DNA of 64,000 nucleotides. It comes from Anisus vortex (lineage: Eukaryota > Mollusca > Gastropoda > Planorbidae). The stretch is taken from assembly GCA_949126835.1 (NCBI GenBank), contig OX421509.1:6622411-6686410 (forward strand), given 5' to 3'. The position numbers and the translations under genes were made by a program. Below, in pieces: positions 37,147-45,190 of the stretch. The notes under the pieces are model-generated. The model ran no database searches and was not told the origin of the DNA. It saw only the letters and a program-made list of their open reading frames with translations. Positions within the stretch are counted from its first letter, which is position 1; the number at the start of each line of letters is the position of its first letter.

Positions 37147-39250
37147 GAGACAGTTTGTCCCCATACGGATCCCCATTGGTCAATTTGAAATCACGTGAGT
37201 TTGTGTCACTGACCTATTTAGGTTAAGCTCTTTATACTTTCTAATAATTTTTCGCATCATACATGTGTCTTCGATAGCTCAGTGGTAAACGTAGCGGACA
37301 GATATACGGGCGACCCGGGTTCGATTATCCAGTTAGACCATAGATATCTATGGTTAGACTATAATTTTTTTTTTGGAAAAAAAAAAATTTCTAACTTTTT
37401 ATAAACAAAAGACATTGTAAATCTAAAAGCAATTTAGATTTTGTTACATAAAAAATACTTGCCTATTTTTTTTACCCGATTACAATATTTATTTACCTTC
37501 CTAAAAGTAGGCTATTCATTAAAAAATATTAATTTAAATATAAGATTTATAGCTTTCTTTTAAGTTTTAAGTATAATTTATAAATTTGTTATCTGCACCT
37601 TATACAGTCCTGTTTTTTTTTCACCCGGGCAACGCCGGGCAACATAGCTTGTTTATATATAAAGTATCTTGTGTGGTGTCTCTAATCAATCAAAATTGGG
37701 TTATTTAAAAACACGTGACCTTATTGTTTAAAGTCGTACGCAACAATTACTATGTTGAACGCGAGGCCTTATCAGGTTTTCCCAATTCACACTGCATTAT
37801 GTTTTTATTAACGTGATGAAACCTGCTTTTTTATAGTTATGCACCGCAATGTTTCTTGGAGAATTTGAATGTTGTACTTTTAATTTAAAAAAAAAATATC
37901 ATATGACATTATCTTTATCTGATCATCCGACTTCGAACCGTTTCAATATGTTTTTTCTTACTACGTGTTTTAGGCCGTAAAAGAAATAGTAACCGAATCT
38001 TAAAACTTATTTTTAGGCGTCACTATGGAGAACATTCTTTAATTAAATACGAATTTATATCGATACGAATTATACAGGACGATAAAAATGTGGATAACGA
38101 AGATTACGTTGGTTGGAAAACCAAAGCAGGGCAAGATCTTTAACTACATTATATACTTCAAATTATCCAGTGGCAAAATACGAAATAGACGTTTTTTATA
38201 CCTTTGCTGCAAAAACGCTTGTAAAAGCAAATTCTAGGAACATTGCATGGATGTTGGTAAATAGCAACTAGTAAGTTCTAGACCATAGGTTCTCAACTTT
38301 TTTAGGCTCAGCGCCCCCCTTTTTCAATTTTTTATCCTTTACCGTCAACTGCTCCCCTCCTCCGAAATTGAATTAAAGAAAGAAAATAACTGCATTCAAT
38401 TTCTATGGGCGAATAGATTGGTTTGAGTATTTACGATCCTAAAAAGACCTGAAAAGAACAAGTATGTTAATTGTTGTTTTAAAAAAAATATAATACAAAT
38501 AAATATAATACACGAGAGGTTTTGAAAAAAAAAATCAGTATTCAAGTGAAGTTTGTCATTGATATTTTCCTTGTTTGTCATTGTTTGGTTCATTAGGTTA
38601 CCAAAACCTTTGGGTTTCCGGGCTACAATTTCAATTACAGCTTCTCTTCAACGACAACATAGTGGTAACATAATCAAATGCAAGTTCCAATAAGCAAGGA
38701 AATGGAAATACAATTTTAAAAATCTTGCCGAAACCCAAAGACATAGTAAAGTTAATGGATGTCCTTTTGCAACCAAAAGTTTGATTAACGCCCACTTCTC
38801 ACAAACAAACATTTAATATACCCTATCTGGCGCAGACGTTTAAAATACGAAATTAAAGTTCTCATCAGTAGGCCTACCGTTATTATAATTAAAGAACATT
38901 TAAATTTTAGTAATCTAAATAGAAAAGGTGTTCAAAACAATTCAAGAACTTTCGAAGCGCCCACTGGCCCTTCACCGCCCCCCTATTGCCCCCGAGAACG
39001 TCAGCGCCCCCCTGGAAAATCCCCCTATGAGTGGCGATAACGACCCCGTTGAGAACCTATGTTCTAGACAAAGACACGGCTGGCTGAAGTCATGCAACAA
39101 CAACAACAACAATAACAACAAAAAATTCACGTAAAAGCGAATCAATTTACAATATATTTTATCTTGATATTTAAAATAATTAGTATACTTACCAAGACAA
39201 AGGAACATACTCCAAAAGATATAGCTCATAACATTCTTGGTGTTGAACAT
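22108..39250 (-). CDS. Gene B: secreted PAN/apple plus C-type-lectin-like protein, intact, 5 exons
   Basis: Exons in order are 39250-39193, 32757-32584, 26229-26065, 23640-23464 and 22238-22108, giving 234 residues. The domain order is the same as gene A: signal peptide (start MFNTKN), PAN-like module (IECAINCVSQNC), CTLD (ACVWE, DDC, FWVGLND, FRWEDY, ENC, LNDDKCY, YVCEQ). All introns are phase 1 and GT-AG. The first Met used in A and C is ATA here, so the second Met is the likely start. In the putative Ca2+ site GEPN is GEPS while LND keeps Asn-Asp. Cys in ICDAT of A and C is Val here. The gene is stretched to 17 kb by insertions: hAT MITE, hAT-like TIR element and solo LTRs in intron 1; piggyBac-like and P-like elements in intron 2; a solo LTR in intron 3. 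Function: secreted, ligand unknown. Confidence 0.85.
22340..22640 (+). mobile_element. tRNA-derived SINE in intron 4 of gene B
   Basis: The box B-like GGGTTCGAATCTTGG follows a tRNA-like head; the body continues to cgcttactttac. The same insertion is in gene C intron 4 (57425-57720) but absent from gene A. Confidence 0.65.
23030..23270 (+). mobile_element. SINE-like repeat in intron 4 of gene B
   Basis: It has a box B-like GATCGAATCCTGG and a body shared with 10795-11020 and 56520-56745, so it is common to all three paralogues. Confidence 0.55.
23464..23640 (-). CDS. Gene B exon 4 (CTLD core)
   Basis: 177 nt, phase 1 at both ends, acceptor TTTTAG, donor GTAAAC. It encodes FWVGLNDMEKEGEFRWEDY. 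Confidence 0.85.
23656..23692. repeat. (TA)n microsatellite
   Basis: A run of TA units next to exon 4 of gene B; gene C has a longer run at the same place (56079-56118). Confidence 0.9.
24250..24699. repeat. Dispersed repeat, about 430-450 bp, copy 1
   Basis: It matches 31905-32385. Both copies share an accataaaaac start, an ACTCCCTTT block, the text tttcagctcgatt, an (ACAG)n run and a terminal AAAGGGAGT. The class is uncertain; the ends are partly inverted (CTCCCTTT / AAAGGGAG). Confidence 0.6.
24789..25407. mobile_element. Solo LTR candidate 1 (intron 3 of gene B)
   Basis: 619 bp beginning TGTTA and ending TAACA, flanked by ATAT (24785-24788 and 25408-25411), with AATAAA at 25008. The paralogous introns of A and C lack it. 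It has no coding sequence, as expected of a solo LTR. Confidence 0.6.
25412..26064. other. Intron 3 of gene B, ancestral part
   Basis: It matches 9845-10400 of gene A inverted, and near 25960 shows the empty target of the gene A MULE. No gene seen. Confidence 0.6.
26065..26229 (-). CDS. Gene B exon 3
   Basis: 165 nt, phase 1 at both ends. It encodes GNCKASN, LLTSGSVTACVWEST and ITARDDC. It is closest to gene A exon 3, with an extra Cys at LYCTC. Confidence 0.85.
26410..26530 (+). pseudogene. LINE fragment in intron 2 of gene B
   Basis: The plus strand reads EKRLRWIGHVHSMDPERIS, the C-terminal RT block also found antisense to genes A and C at the same intron position. Confidence 0.6.
26540..26858 (-). 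pseudogene. LINE C-terminal tail interrupted by a TTAA insertion
   Basis: The minus strand reads LKRETAPMCAFC and LTVFHIVLEC, like 7180-7270. In gene A the frame continues upstream as THSFLLKRET; here it is cut at TTAA (26859-26862) by the element that follows. Confidence 0.65.
28500..29195. other. GC-richer insert of unknown nature inside the P-like element
   Basis: Composition differs sharply from its surroundings, with AATAAA near 28845. It might be a retroelement LTR, but I could not define TG...CA ends or a target duplication. Confidence 0.3.
29834..29917 (+). pseudogene. THAP-domain start (P-element-type transposase exon 1 remnant)
   Basis: Reads MPNKCGVVNCKGNY then CRLFKV, matching the opening of THAP zinc fingers (Met-Pro, C-x4-C, Phe-Lys). 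The later Cys and His ligands are not found downstream, so only the first part remains or the rest is on a lost exon. It lies within the P-like element, where a THAP transposase is expected. Confidence 0.6.
30990..31904. other. Intron 2 of gene B, shared sequence
   Basis: Inverted match to 6480-7140 of gene A and 51410-52060 of gene C. No gene. Poly(G) near 31090. Confidence 0.6.
31905..32385. repeat. Dispersed repeat, copy 2
   Basis: Same family as 24250-24699. Genes A (near 5505) and C (near 51230) lack it, so it inserted into gene B alone. Confidence 0.6.
32584..32757 (-). CDS. Gene B exon 2 (PAN-like module)
   Basis: 174 nt, phase 1 at both ends, acceptor TTGCAG, donor GTAAGT. The first half (VYSSHFYKVKEPNNVIL) is identical to gene C; the second half differs from both A and C (SVIECAINCVSQ). 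Confidence 0.85.
32815..33566. other. Rearranged sequence in intron 1 of gene B
   Basis: 32815-32950 is an inverted copy of 15845-15960. The part 33360-33500 resembles the 3' end of intron 1 but in plus orientation, opposite to gene B, and is bounded by two 'taaggctggg' blocks. This suggests a local inversion or inserted fragment. Confidence 0.4.
33567..34171. mobile_element. Solo LTR candidate 2
   Basis: 605 bp starting TGTTACG and ending CGTGACA, flanked by ATAT within (TA)n on both sides, with AATAAA near 33925. The TA-rich flanks weaken the target-duplication evidence. Confidence 0.45.
34286..35706. mobile_element. hAT-like TIR element rich in TTTCGGCCGAAA palindromes
   Basis: Perfect 14-bp inverted ends TAGAGACCGACCGA and perfect 8-bp duplication ATCTCTAG (34278-34285 and 35707-35714). 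Subterminal repeats of TTCGG, some palindromic as TTCGGCCGAAA, occur at both ends. No transposase recognised. Confidence 0.7.
35890..36320 (-). pseudogene. CR1/L2-type LINE reverse transcriptase fragment
   Basis: The minus strand encodes ARLDYLNALLFGIPDDKIAK, LQSIQNCVTCVV and LLRQIHWLPVKARIEHK, the post-catalytic block of CR1/L2/Rex1-like RTs. No start or catalytic motif remains; the stretch upstream to 36320 is more decayed. Confidence 0.75.
36327..37075. mobile_element. Solo LTR candidate 3
   Basis: 749 bp starting TGTCACATG and ending CGTAACA, flanked by ATAT on both sides. It contains a TATTTAAGG promoter-like motif near 36640. It borders a (TA)n tract, so the flank evidence is weak. Confidence 0.45.
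37076..37143. repeat. (TA)n microsatellite
   Basis: About 33 TA units directly after solo LTR candidate 3. Open frames in it (IYIYIY) are artefacts. Confidence 0.95.
37264..37341 (+). tRNA. tRNA-like sequence or SINE head (probably not functional)
   Basis: Box A-like TAGCTCAGTGGTAA and box B-like GGGTTCGATTA are correctly ordered and about 40 nt apart. The T-stem does not pair well, and a clear acceptor stem and anticodon could not be assigned. A tRNA pseudogene or SINE head is more likely than a working tRNA. Confidence 0.35.
37345..38283. other. Intron 1 of gene B, shared part
   Basis: From about 37620 it is the inverse of intron 1 in genes A (4080-4850) and C (49680-50460). 37345-37620 is AT-rich with nothing recognised. 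Confidence 0.55.
38284..39061. mobile_element. 778-bp hAT-type element in intron 1 of gene B
   Basis: Perfect 14-bp TIR CATAGGTTCTCAAC and its inverse; perfect 8-bp duplication TTCTAGAC at 38276-38283 and 39062-39069. Genes A and C keep the empty site. No transposase, so non-autonomous. Confidence 0.85.
39193..39250 (-). CDS. Gene B exon 1 (signal peptide)
   Basis: 58 nt from MFNTKN to a GTAAGT donor. The family's first Met codon is ATA in this copy. Confidence 0.8.
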
Positions 39251-39499
39251 TTCAGATATTCTTTAAACTGTAATAGCAAACAAGATTATGGCGAGAAATC
39301 GAAGTCTTAAAAATGTCTTAATAGAAAGAGGTAAATATGCCAAGGTCAATGTTAAAAGATTGTGTTAATGCGCGAGAAATGTTGATTCGACTAGAAACCT
39401 AAGCCACGCCTATTTCAAAAGCTCTATTGATTCAAGAAAAACCCTCGGTCTAGCTTTAATTGAGAGATGTAATCAGGCATCCAGTGAAACAAATACTTC

Positions 39500-40830
39500 A
39501 CGTATCTTAATTGCATAGAAGTTGGAGTGTATAAACACAACATCTATTATTAAAGCAACGAACTTTTAGATGTGACATACATCTATTATTAAAATGCACA
39601 TATATCCTAGAAAGCAGGCAGCATATAAAACTGAAACTAATTGTAATGCAAGTAAAAGTCCTATCAGTTTGTATAGAAAACACATATCTATAATTGAAGC
39701 ACATATATTTGTTTCAAGTGTTCAACTATTATAGAACAAAACACTTCTGTACTTTCAAGAAACTTTCAAGAAGTCGTTTCTACTTTGATGCAGGTGATGA
39801 GAAGCTACAACATTGAAGAAAGACTGATACAGGCAATAGAAGCAAGTATACAATCAAGCAAGCAGTGCAGTTCAAATAAATGGTTGTATACTGGACTTCT
39901 TCAAGATGTACAGTGGAGTCCGACAAGGATGCATCCGATCGCCGGTTCTATTCAATATCTTTCTAGAAAAAATCATGCAAGAAAAACTCGATGGTTACCA
40001 TCCATAAATCACCATTGTGAGAAGCGTCCTATGCAATGGAAGAATTGCTGATGATATCGACCTGTAGGCCAAGAGCAACAAGAGCTACAAGAGCTCACAG
40101 ACAAACCTTGAAGATAGAGCAAAGGTATACGCAATGGAGATCAGCTCAGAAAAGAGTAAAATGATGATCAACACCACAGATGCCAGAAGTGCAAACATCA
40201 TATTGAACCAAAAACAACTTGGAAGAAAAAAATAATTATAAATGTCTAGGAGCAATCATATCCACAGACAGCTTCTTTGAGTCGGAAATTCGAGCAATGA
40301 TTTTGGCTGCAATGGCTCGCCTAAACAGAATCAGGACCAGCAAAAGCATTGGACTCCCAACAAAGCTCAGAAATTATAGATCCCTTGTCAGAACTATTGT
40401 TCTGTATGGATGTGAGACCTGGACGCTGCTATCAAGTTGCAGGCTTTCAAAAATAAATGCATGAGAAAAATACTTTTAATCTCCTTTGTAGAACACAGGA
40501 CTAATGCGTGTGTGTAGGACAGAATATCCTCAATTGCAGGCCCTCAAGAGAACATTATGGCGACAATAAAGCGACGCAAACTGGCATGGTTCGGTCATGT
40601 GTTGCGGCTCAATAGCCTGTCAAAAGCAAATTTCCAGGGCACGGTGGATGGTGGGTGTTGCAGAGGCCGCCTTCTGAGATGCTGGTTCGACAATGTAAAG
40701 TATTGGACAGGGCTGCAGTTGACTCAACTATTGACAACCACTCAAGATAGGCAAAAGTGGAGAAAATTGACTTCTGAGGTGTCCATTCGCTCCCCCAAAT
40801 GACTACAACGGTCATGGGATTGATGATGTT
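39500..40830 (+). pseudogene. LINE fragment at the inner end of the left arm
   Basis: Plus-strand pieces are MQVMRSYNIEE, GIADDID-type catalytic remnant near 40048, YKCLGAIISTDSFFESEIRA, LYGCETWTLL and RKLAWFGHVLRL, all from one non-LTR RT with frameshifts and stops. The 39780-40080 part recurs inverted at 48540-48100, where the frame is better kept. Confidence 0.75.
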
Positions 40831-41476
40831 GACTACTGTTGAACTCTACAAATATTATAGAAGGACATTATTTCATAGAAAGCACATAGCTAAACTAGCA
40901 ACCGTACATTTATAAAAATACTCGTAATCACATACATCTATCCTATTTTAGAAACAACATATAACTTTAAGTTTATGACTATTATAGCAAGAGTCGGTGT
41001 TGGTGACAATATTTAAACCTTGTAACCACACGCAGTGAGTTCAATACGACTTCGGACTTCAACAACACTCCTTCGCACCAACTTTGTTAACGAGAGTCCA
41101 CAACTGGCTTGCTACATCTTACGCCTTCGGTTTTTTCACTGTTGCCAGTAGTCGCCTCGACCTTGAATATGTGACATCATATAGCTGGACTAGGGTAATT
41201 TTCAATGTAAATTTTCTCAGCGAGAAAGCATCTCAGACAATATCTGATTTCATTTTTTGAATTCAGCGACTATAAATCAAGGGGAGAGTCGAGCAGATAT
41301 TGAATTTGTGAAATATTTAGCGAGATTTAAAAAAAAGAATACGGTGATAATATTGCACACTGCCGGGTTTCGTCTGGCGTCGCGGCCACCAAGAGCACCC
41401 TATGTAGAGACTAGATCTAGATCTAGTGTGTTGACCATTGACAGTTGACAGAAAGTCAAGACTCGATCAGGTCAAG
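40830..41476. other. Spacer sequence, no gene seen
   Basis: Unique in the window. The left end of the Harbinger element probably lies here, but I could not find its terminal repeat. Confidence 0.4.
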
Positions 41477-43998
41477 ATGGAGACTGAATTGATCACAGCA
41501 GTTCAGGCTTGTCCGGCTCTGTATGACAAAACAGAACCAAATTGCAGCAACAGGAACCTCGTAACTACGAAAAGGGAAGAAATTGCAAAAGAAATTCGGC
41601 CTTGATGGTAAGTCTTTTATTTATTTAGCTGGATTTTTCTCCCTCCCCCCCTCACTCTTTATTTCTTTCTCTCTCTCTCTCTAATGTTTGTCTTGTGAGT
41701 CTGTCTGTTAACACACTCACTCTCAGATCTCATTTAAGGTATTTGATCAATTTTAATTAAAGCACATTCTATCTTGCCAAGACAGTCGGCCAGCATCAGA
41801 CAGAAAAAAGTCCATAAGTTTTTGTCTAATCTCAAGACCTTTGGGTGTAGACCTTTTTCTCATTTTTTTTAGACGAAGCAATTCAATCCTAGATCTATAT
41901 TCTTCCTGGGTCATTGTATTCTCTTGCATTGCTACAACTCTTCTTGCATGTTCCTCAATTATCAGAAAGTTGTGCAAGACCGTAATTGCCTTCACAATAT
42001 CTGTGGCAGTTTTTGGTTGTGCTTCTATTTAGCGATGTAGTATGCGCCACATTGACGTAAGATTCCCAATTGCACATTCGACAGAATTGCGAGTACGAGA
42101 TAACCTGTAATTAAACAGTTCTTTGTCGTGAGTCAGTTGCCTGTGGGAAAATTACTTCATTGATTGCGTAGTTAAAGGAAAGGCATCATCGACCACGAAA
42201 AGATATGGGATCTCAATGTCCGTTCCAGGAATTGTGTCCGATTGAGGAATGCTAAGTTTGTTTGCTGCCAGTCGTTTGCCATATGAAGAACGGCTGAAAA
42301 CTCCAGCGTCGCTGTTTTCACCGCAAAATCCAATGTCAACCATAATAAATGTACGATCTGCATCTGCAGCAGCAAGCAAAATAATGGAAAGTAACCTTTA
42401 TAATTATAGTATTTTGATCCAGATCGGTATGGTTTCTTAATACGAATATGTCTTCAGTTAAGACTACCGATGATTACGGGAAACTGAAATCGAGCATTAA
42501 AATCTTCAACAATTGCAATCCAGCATCGGGTTTGGGCATGATTCTTGGTTGAAGAATAGTCCATATAGCCACACATGACTCTTGGTTGAAGAATAGTCCA
42601 TATAGCCACACATGACTCTCGGTTGAAGAATAGTCCATATAGCCACACATGACTCTTGGTTGAAGAATAGTCCATATAGCCACACATGACTCTTGGTTGA
42701 AGAATAGTCCATATAGCCACACATGACTCTCGGTTGAAGAATAGTCCATATAGCCACACATGACTCTTGGTTGAAGAATAGTCCATATAGCCACACATGA
42801 CTCTTGGTTGAAGAATAGTTCATATAGCCACACATGACTCTTGGTTGAAGAATAGTTCATATAGCCACACATGACTCTTGGTTGAAGAATAGTCCATATA
42901 GCCACACATGACTCTTGGTTGAAGAATAGTTCATATAGCCACACATGACTCTTGGTTGAAGAATAGTCCATATAGCCACACATGACTCTTGGTTGAAGAA
43001 TAGTCCATATAGCCACACATGACTCTCGGTTGAAGAATAGTCCATATAGCCACACATGACTCTTGGTTGAAGAATAGTCCATATAGCCACACATGTTTCT
43101 TTCACAATATTTGGAACTGTGGATACTCCTGTCCTAAATTGAAAATACAATGAAGATGGATACTATCCGGCAACCAGATATCTTAAAAAAGGAAACAAAC
43201 ATAATAATGCATGTTGACAATACATGAATTTGAATTTTGAATTAATGAATTTTCTCCGACGTATTCAAACAATTATTTACTGTATCTCATCTTTTTCAGG
43301 AGCAGCAGCTCGGAAAAAATGGACGATGTTGCGTGACTACTTTCAACGGATTAGAAAGCAAGCTACAATCTTCAAGTCGGGGTCAGCAGCGAAGCCCATG
43401 AAAAAAAATGGTACCTATATGATGCCATGACCTTTCTTGTACCGTTCATGGCTGATAGATCAACAACCAGCAACTTGTCAGATTTATCGGGCAGTAGTGA
43501 TGATGATTTATCACAGGCAACCCCCCCCCCCCCACACACACAGCCAAGTCGTGTATTTCTGATGACTTGGAAAATGCTGAGCTAGAGAGTCAATTATTTC
43601 TGCCTGACATAGATATGCCACTGACACAACAACCTGAACAACCATCCACCTCAAGGGGAAGAAAGAGACAATGCCCGTTTCCCTAAGAACGCCGACCGAA
43701 GTCAAAACCATCACAATTTCATGTTGAAGTTGTTAAGGCGATCAAACATCTAGGATCTAAATGTTCCAGTGCTGACAACACCGGTCAGCCCCACAGCATC
43801 TTCGATGAAGACGAACACTACTGTTTGAGCTTGGTTACAAAAATGAAAATGTTGGAACCAATTTAAAAGATGCAATGTCAAATGGAGATCCATGGTGTGA
43901 TTGTGAAATATCTCATGGCCGGCCAAACGCCAAGTGAACGAGGGTCAAGAAGTCAGCCAAGTCCAAGACATTCTATGTCTAGATTTACTCCTGTTTAG
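41477..43998 (+). pseudogene. MADF-BESS DNA-binding protein gene of a PIF/Harbinger element, broken
   Basis: Exon 1 (41477-41607) encodes METELITAVQACPALYD, the usual MADF opening, and ends GLD after a 1-nt frameshift, before a GTAAGT donor. Exon 2 (from 43300, after TTTTTCAG) continues in matching phase with ARKKWTMLRDYFQRIRK and, past another 1-nt shift in an A run, WYLYDAMTFLVPF. A BESS-like block (DEDEHYCLSLVTKMKMLEP) lies near 43806-43865. Harbinger elements commonly carry a second gene with a Myb/MADF-type domain that helps the transposase. The intron (41608-43299) holds transposase exon 2 on the other strand. Several frameshifts and stops make it inactive. Confidence 0.7.
42541..43095. 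repeat. Minisatellite, 15 x 37 bp
   Basis: Fifteen near-identical 37-bp units differing only at agt(c/t)cat and act(t/c)(t/c)gg positions. It arose from transposase sequence (CVAIWTILQPRVM). Since 37 is not a multiple of 3, the frame rotates each unit, and all three minus-strand frames stay open. Confidence 0.95.
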
Positions 43999-44559
43999 CA
44001 CAATGTACAAAATGATGCATACAATTATGAACAATACCACACATCTAATGCCACACATCAGTACCAATATAATGCACGGAAAAATCAAAGTGTCCAAGTT
44101 GCTTTGAAAATATTTTTAGGGCCTGTTCAAATACAATGATTCCATTTTTTACTTTGATCTTTTCAATAGCAAGAAGCAGTACATTTAAATGTTGTCTTTT
44201 GGACTTGAAAAGACAATCAGGAACCTCTTTCCTTTTTCCATAATATCATTATATGCACAACATTGGATCGGACTTTGATCAATAAAAAGTTACGGTTGTT
44301 TATAATAATCAGTACGTTTTTTTTGTTGCTTCTGTTTTTGCTTTGTTCTGACTTGTTTGTTTTGCACATTAATTTTTGTACTATGTTTGTATGTTTGTTT
44401 GTTTGTTGTGATAAAGGACTTGTATGAGTATTGGAGCTCTTAAAGTTTAAGTGGTCCGTAAGACCTAGACAGGCATGGCAGCACAGCTTCGTACCCTGGG
44501 GTCTGGAGGACATTAAATGTACCTCAAGATTCTGCTGAGTGCAGATGATGATGACTTAC
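43999..44559. other. Harbinger element interior, no gene seen
   Basis: Part of the inferred transposase intron downstream of the MADF-BESS gene. Nothing else recognised. Confidence 0.4.
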
Positions 44560-44954
44560 CTCAATGTAATCAAAAGTCGTTCTCTTGGGGACAACGGTTT
44601 TCGGAAGTTTTTGGTGGGCTTGGCGATTTTTGGACTCACTAGCTCCAAAAGTGTCCGAAAAGTTGAGGGTCTCATCCTGATGTACGCGATGCATTTTTCC
44701 TCGTCGTTCAAAACCTCGTCTAAAAGATGTTGGTATTCCCCAAACCTTTTTCTCTTTCGAAATATAGGATGAACCCAGTACCGTTGACGTTGAGCCCTAA
44801 AATACATTTTCCCGAGCCAATAAAATATAACAAGCTGCAAAGTTACAATGCACAGCGTCTCCATTTTGGAATGACCTGTGCGACTCATGATCTCTAGGCT
44901 CTGGCTGGCTAGAAGTTGAATGCACGTCGTATCGCGCACTGCGTTTGTGCCCAT

Positions 44955-45190
44955 CTCAGTTCAATCGTACAACTTGCGTTCGGCTTAAGATAAGTGCCGA
45001 ATGTGTGTTGGTGTTTGTGCCCACTGCGTTTGCAGCCTAACAAATCAGACAGTAAGGTCGATTGTCCAGAGTCAAGAGGAGTTTATTGACCTGGGTGAAT
45101 AAGATTAAATCTATGTTTTCGGGAGATACGGAATAGCAATTATTGTGCGATGTCTTATAAAATGTGTAATGTTTTGTGATTAAAGTTATT
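44955..45190. other. Probable right end of the Harbinger element
   Basis: The phrase 'gcacaaacgcagt' (minus) occurs twice, at about 44935 and 45015. TTAGGCTGCAAACGCAG (minus, near 45040) could be a TTA target plus terminus, but no matching left end was found. Confidence 0.25.

Larger units (their letters stand above)
18960..40080 (+). repeat. Left arm of the large inverted duplication (contains gene B)
   Basis: Blocks in this interval recur in reverse order and orientation in 48060-63650: 18960-20870 against 63650-61890, SINE 21530-21780 against 61830-61540, gene B against gene C, and a LINE at 39785-40080 against 48540-48100. The arms are interrupted by many private insertions, so only the collinear blocks match. 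Confidence 0.7.
41753..44954 (-). pseudogene. PIF/Harbinger transposase, broken, expanded by a minisatellite
   Basis: Exon 1 (44954-44560) encodes the N-terminal block RYWVHPIFRKRKRFGEYQHL, YIRMRPSTFRTLLEL, PLSPRERLLITLR and ends at GTAAGT. Exon 2 (43133 to about 41753, after AATTTAG) starts TGVSTVPNIVKETCVAIW, is swollen by 15 copies of a 37-bp repeat, then continues with PVIIGSLN, YNYKGYFSIILLAAADADRTF, VDIGFCGENSDAGVF, PYLFVVDDAFPL, LSRTRNSVECAIGNL and ITVLHNFLI. The expected catalytic DG after IGxx reads N-stop, and a frameshift lies near 42150. The second Asp and the Glu are present. About 15-20 residues normally found between the two exons were not located. Its intron contains MADF exon 2. 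Confidence 0.8.

Noticed and set aside
36920..37183. Open frame rich in IYIYIY
   Set aside because: It is translation of a (TA)n microsatellite, as are those at 55656-55866 and 60236-60430.
42541..43095. CRISPR array
   Set aside because: Units are contiguous without spacers, and the context is an animal genome.
42454..43150. Long repetitive proteins (MCGYMDYSSTKSHVWL...) as real genes
   Set aside because: All three frames are open only because the 37-bp repeat lacks stops; the sequence is an expanded piece of a transposase.
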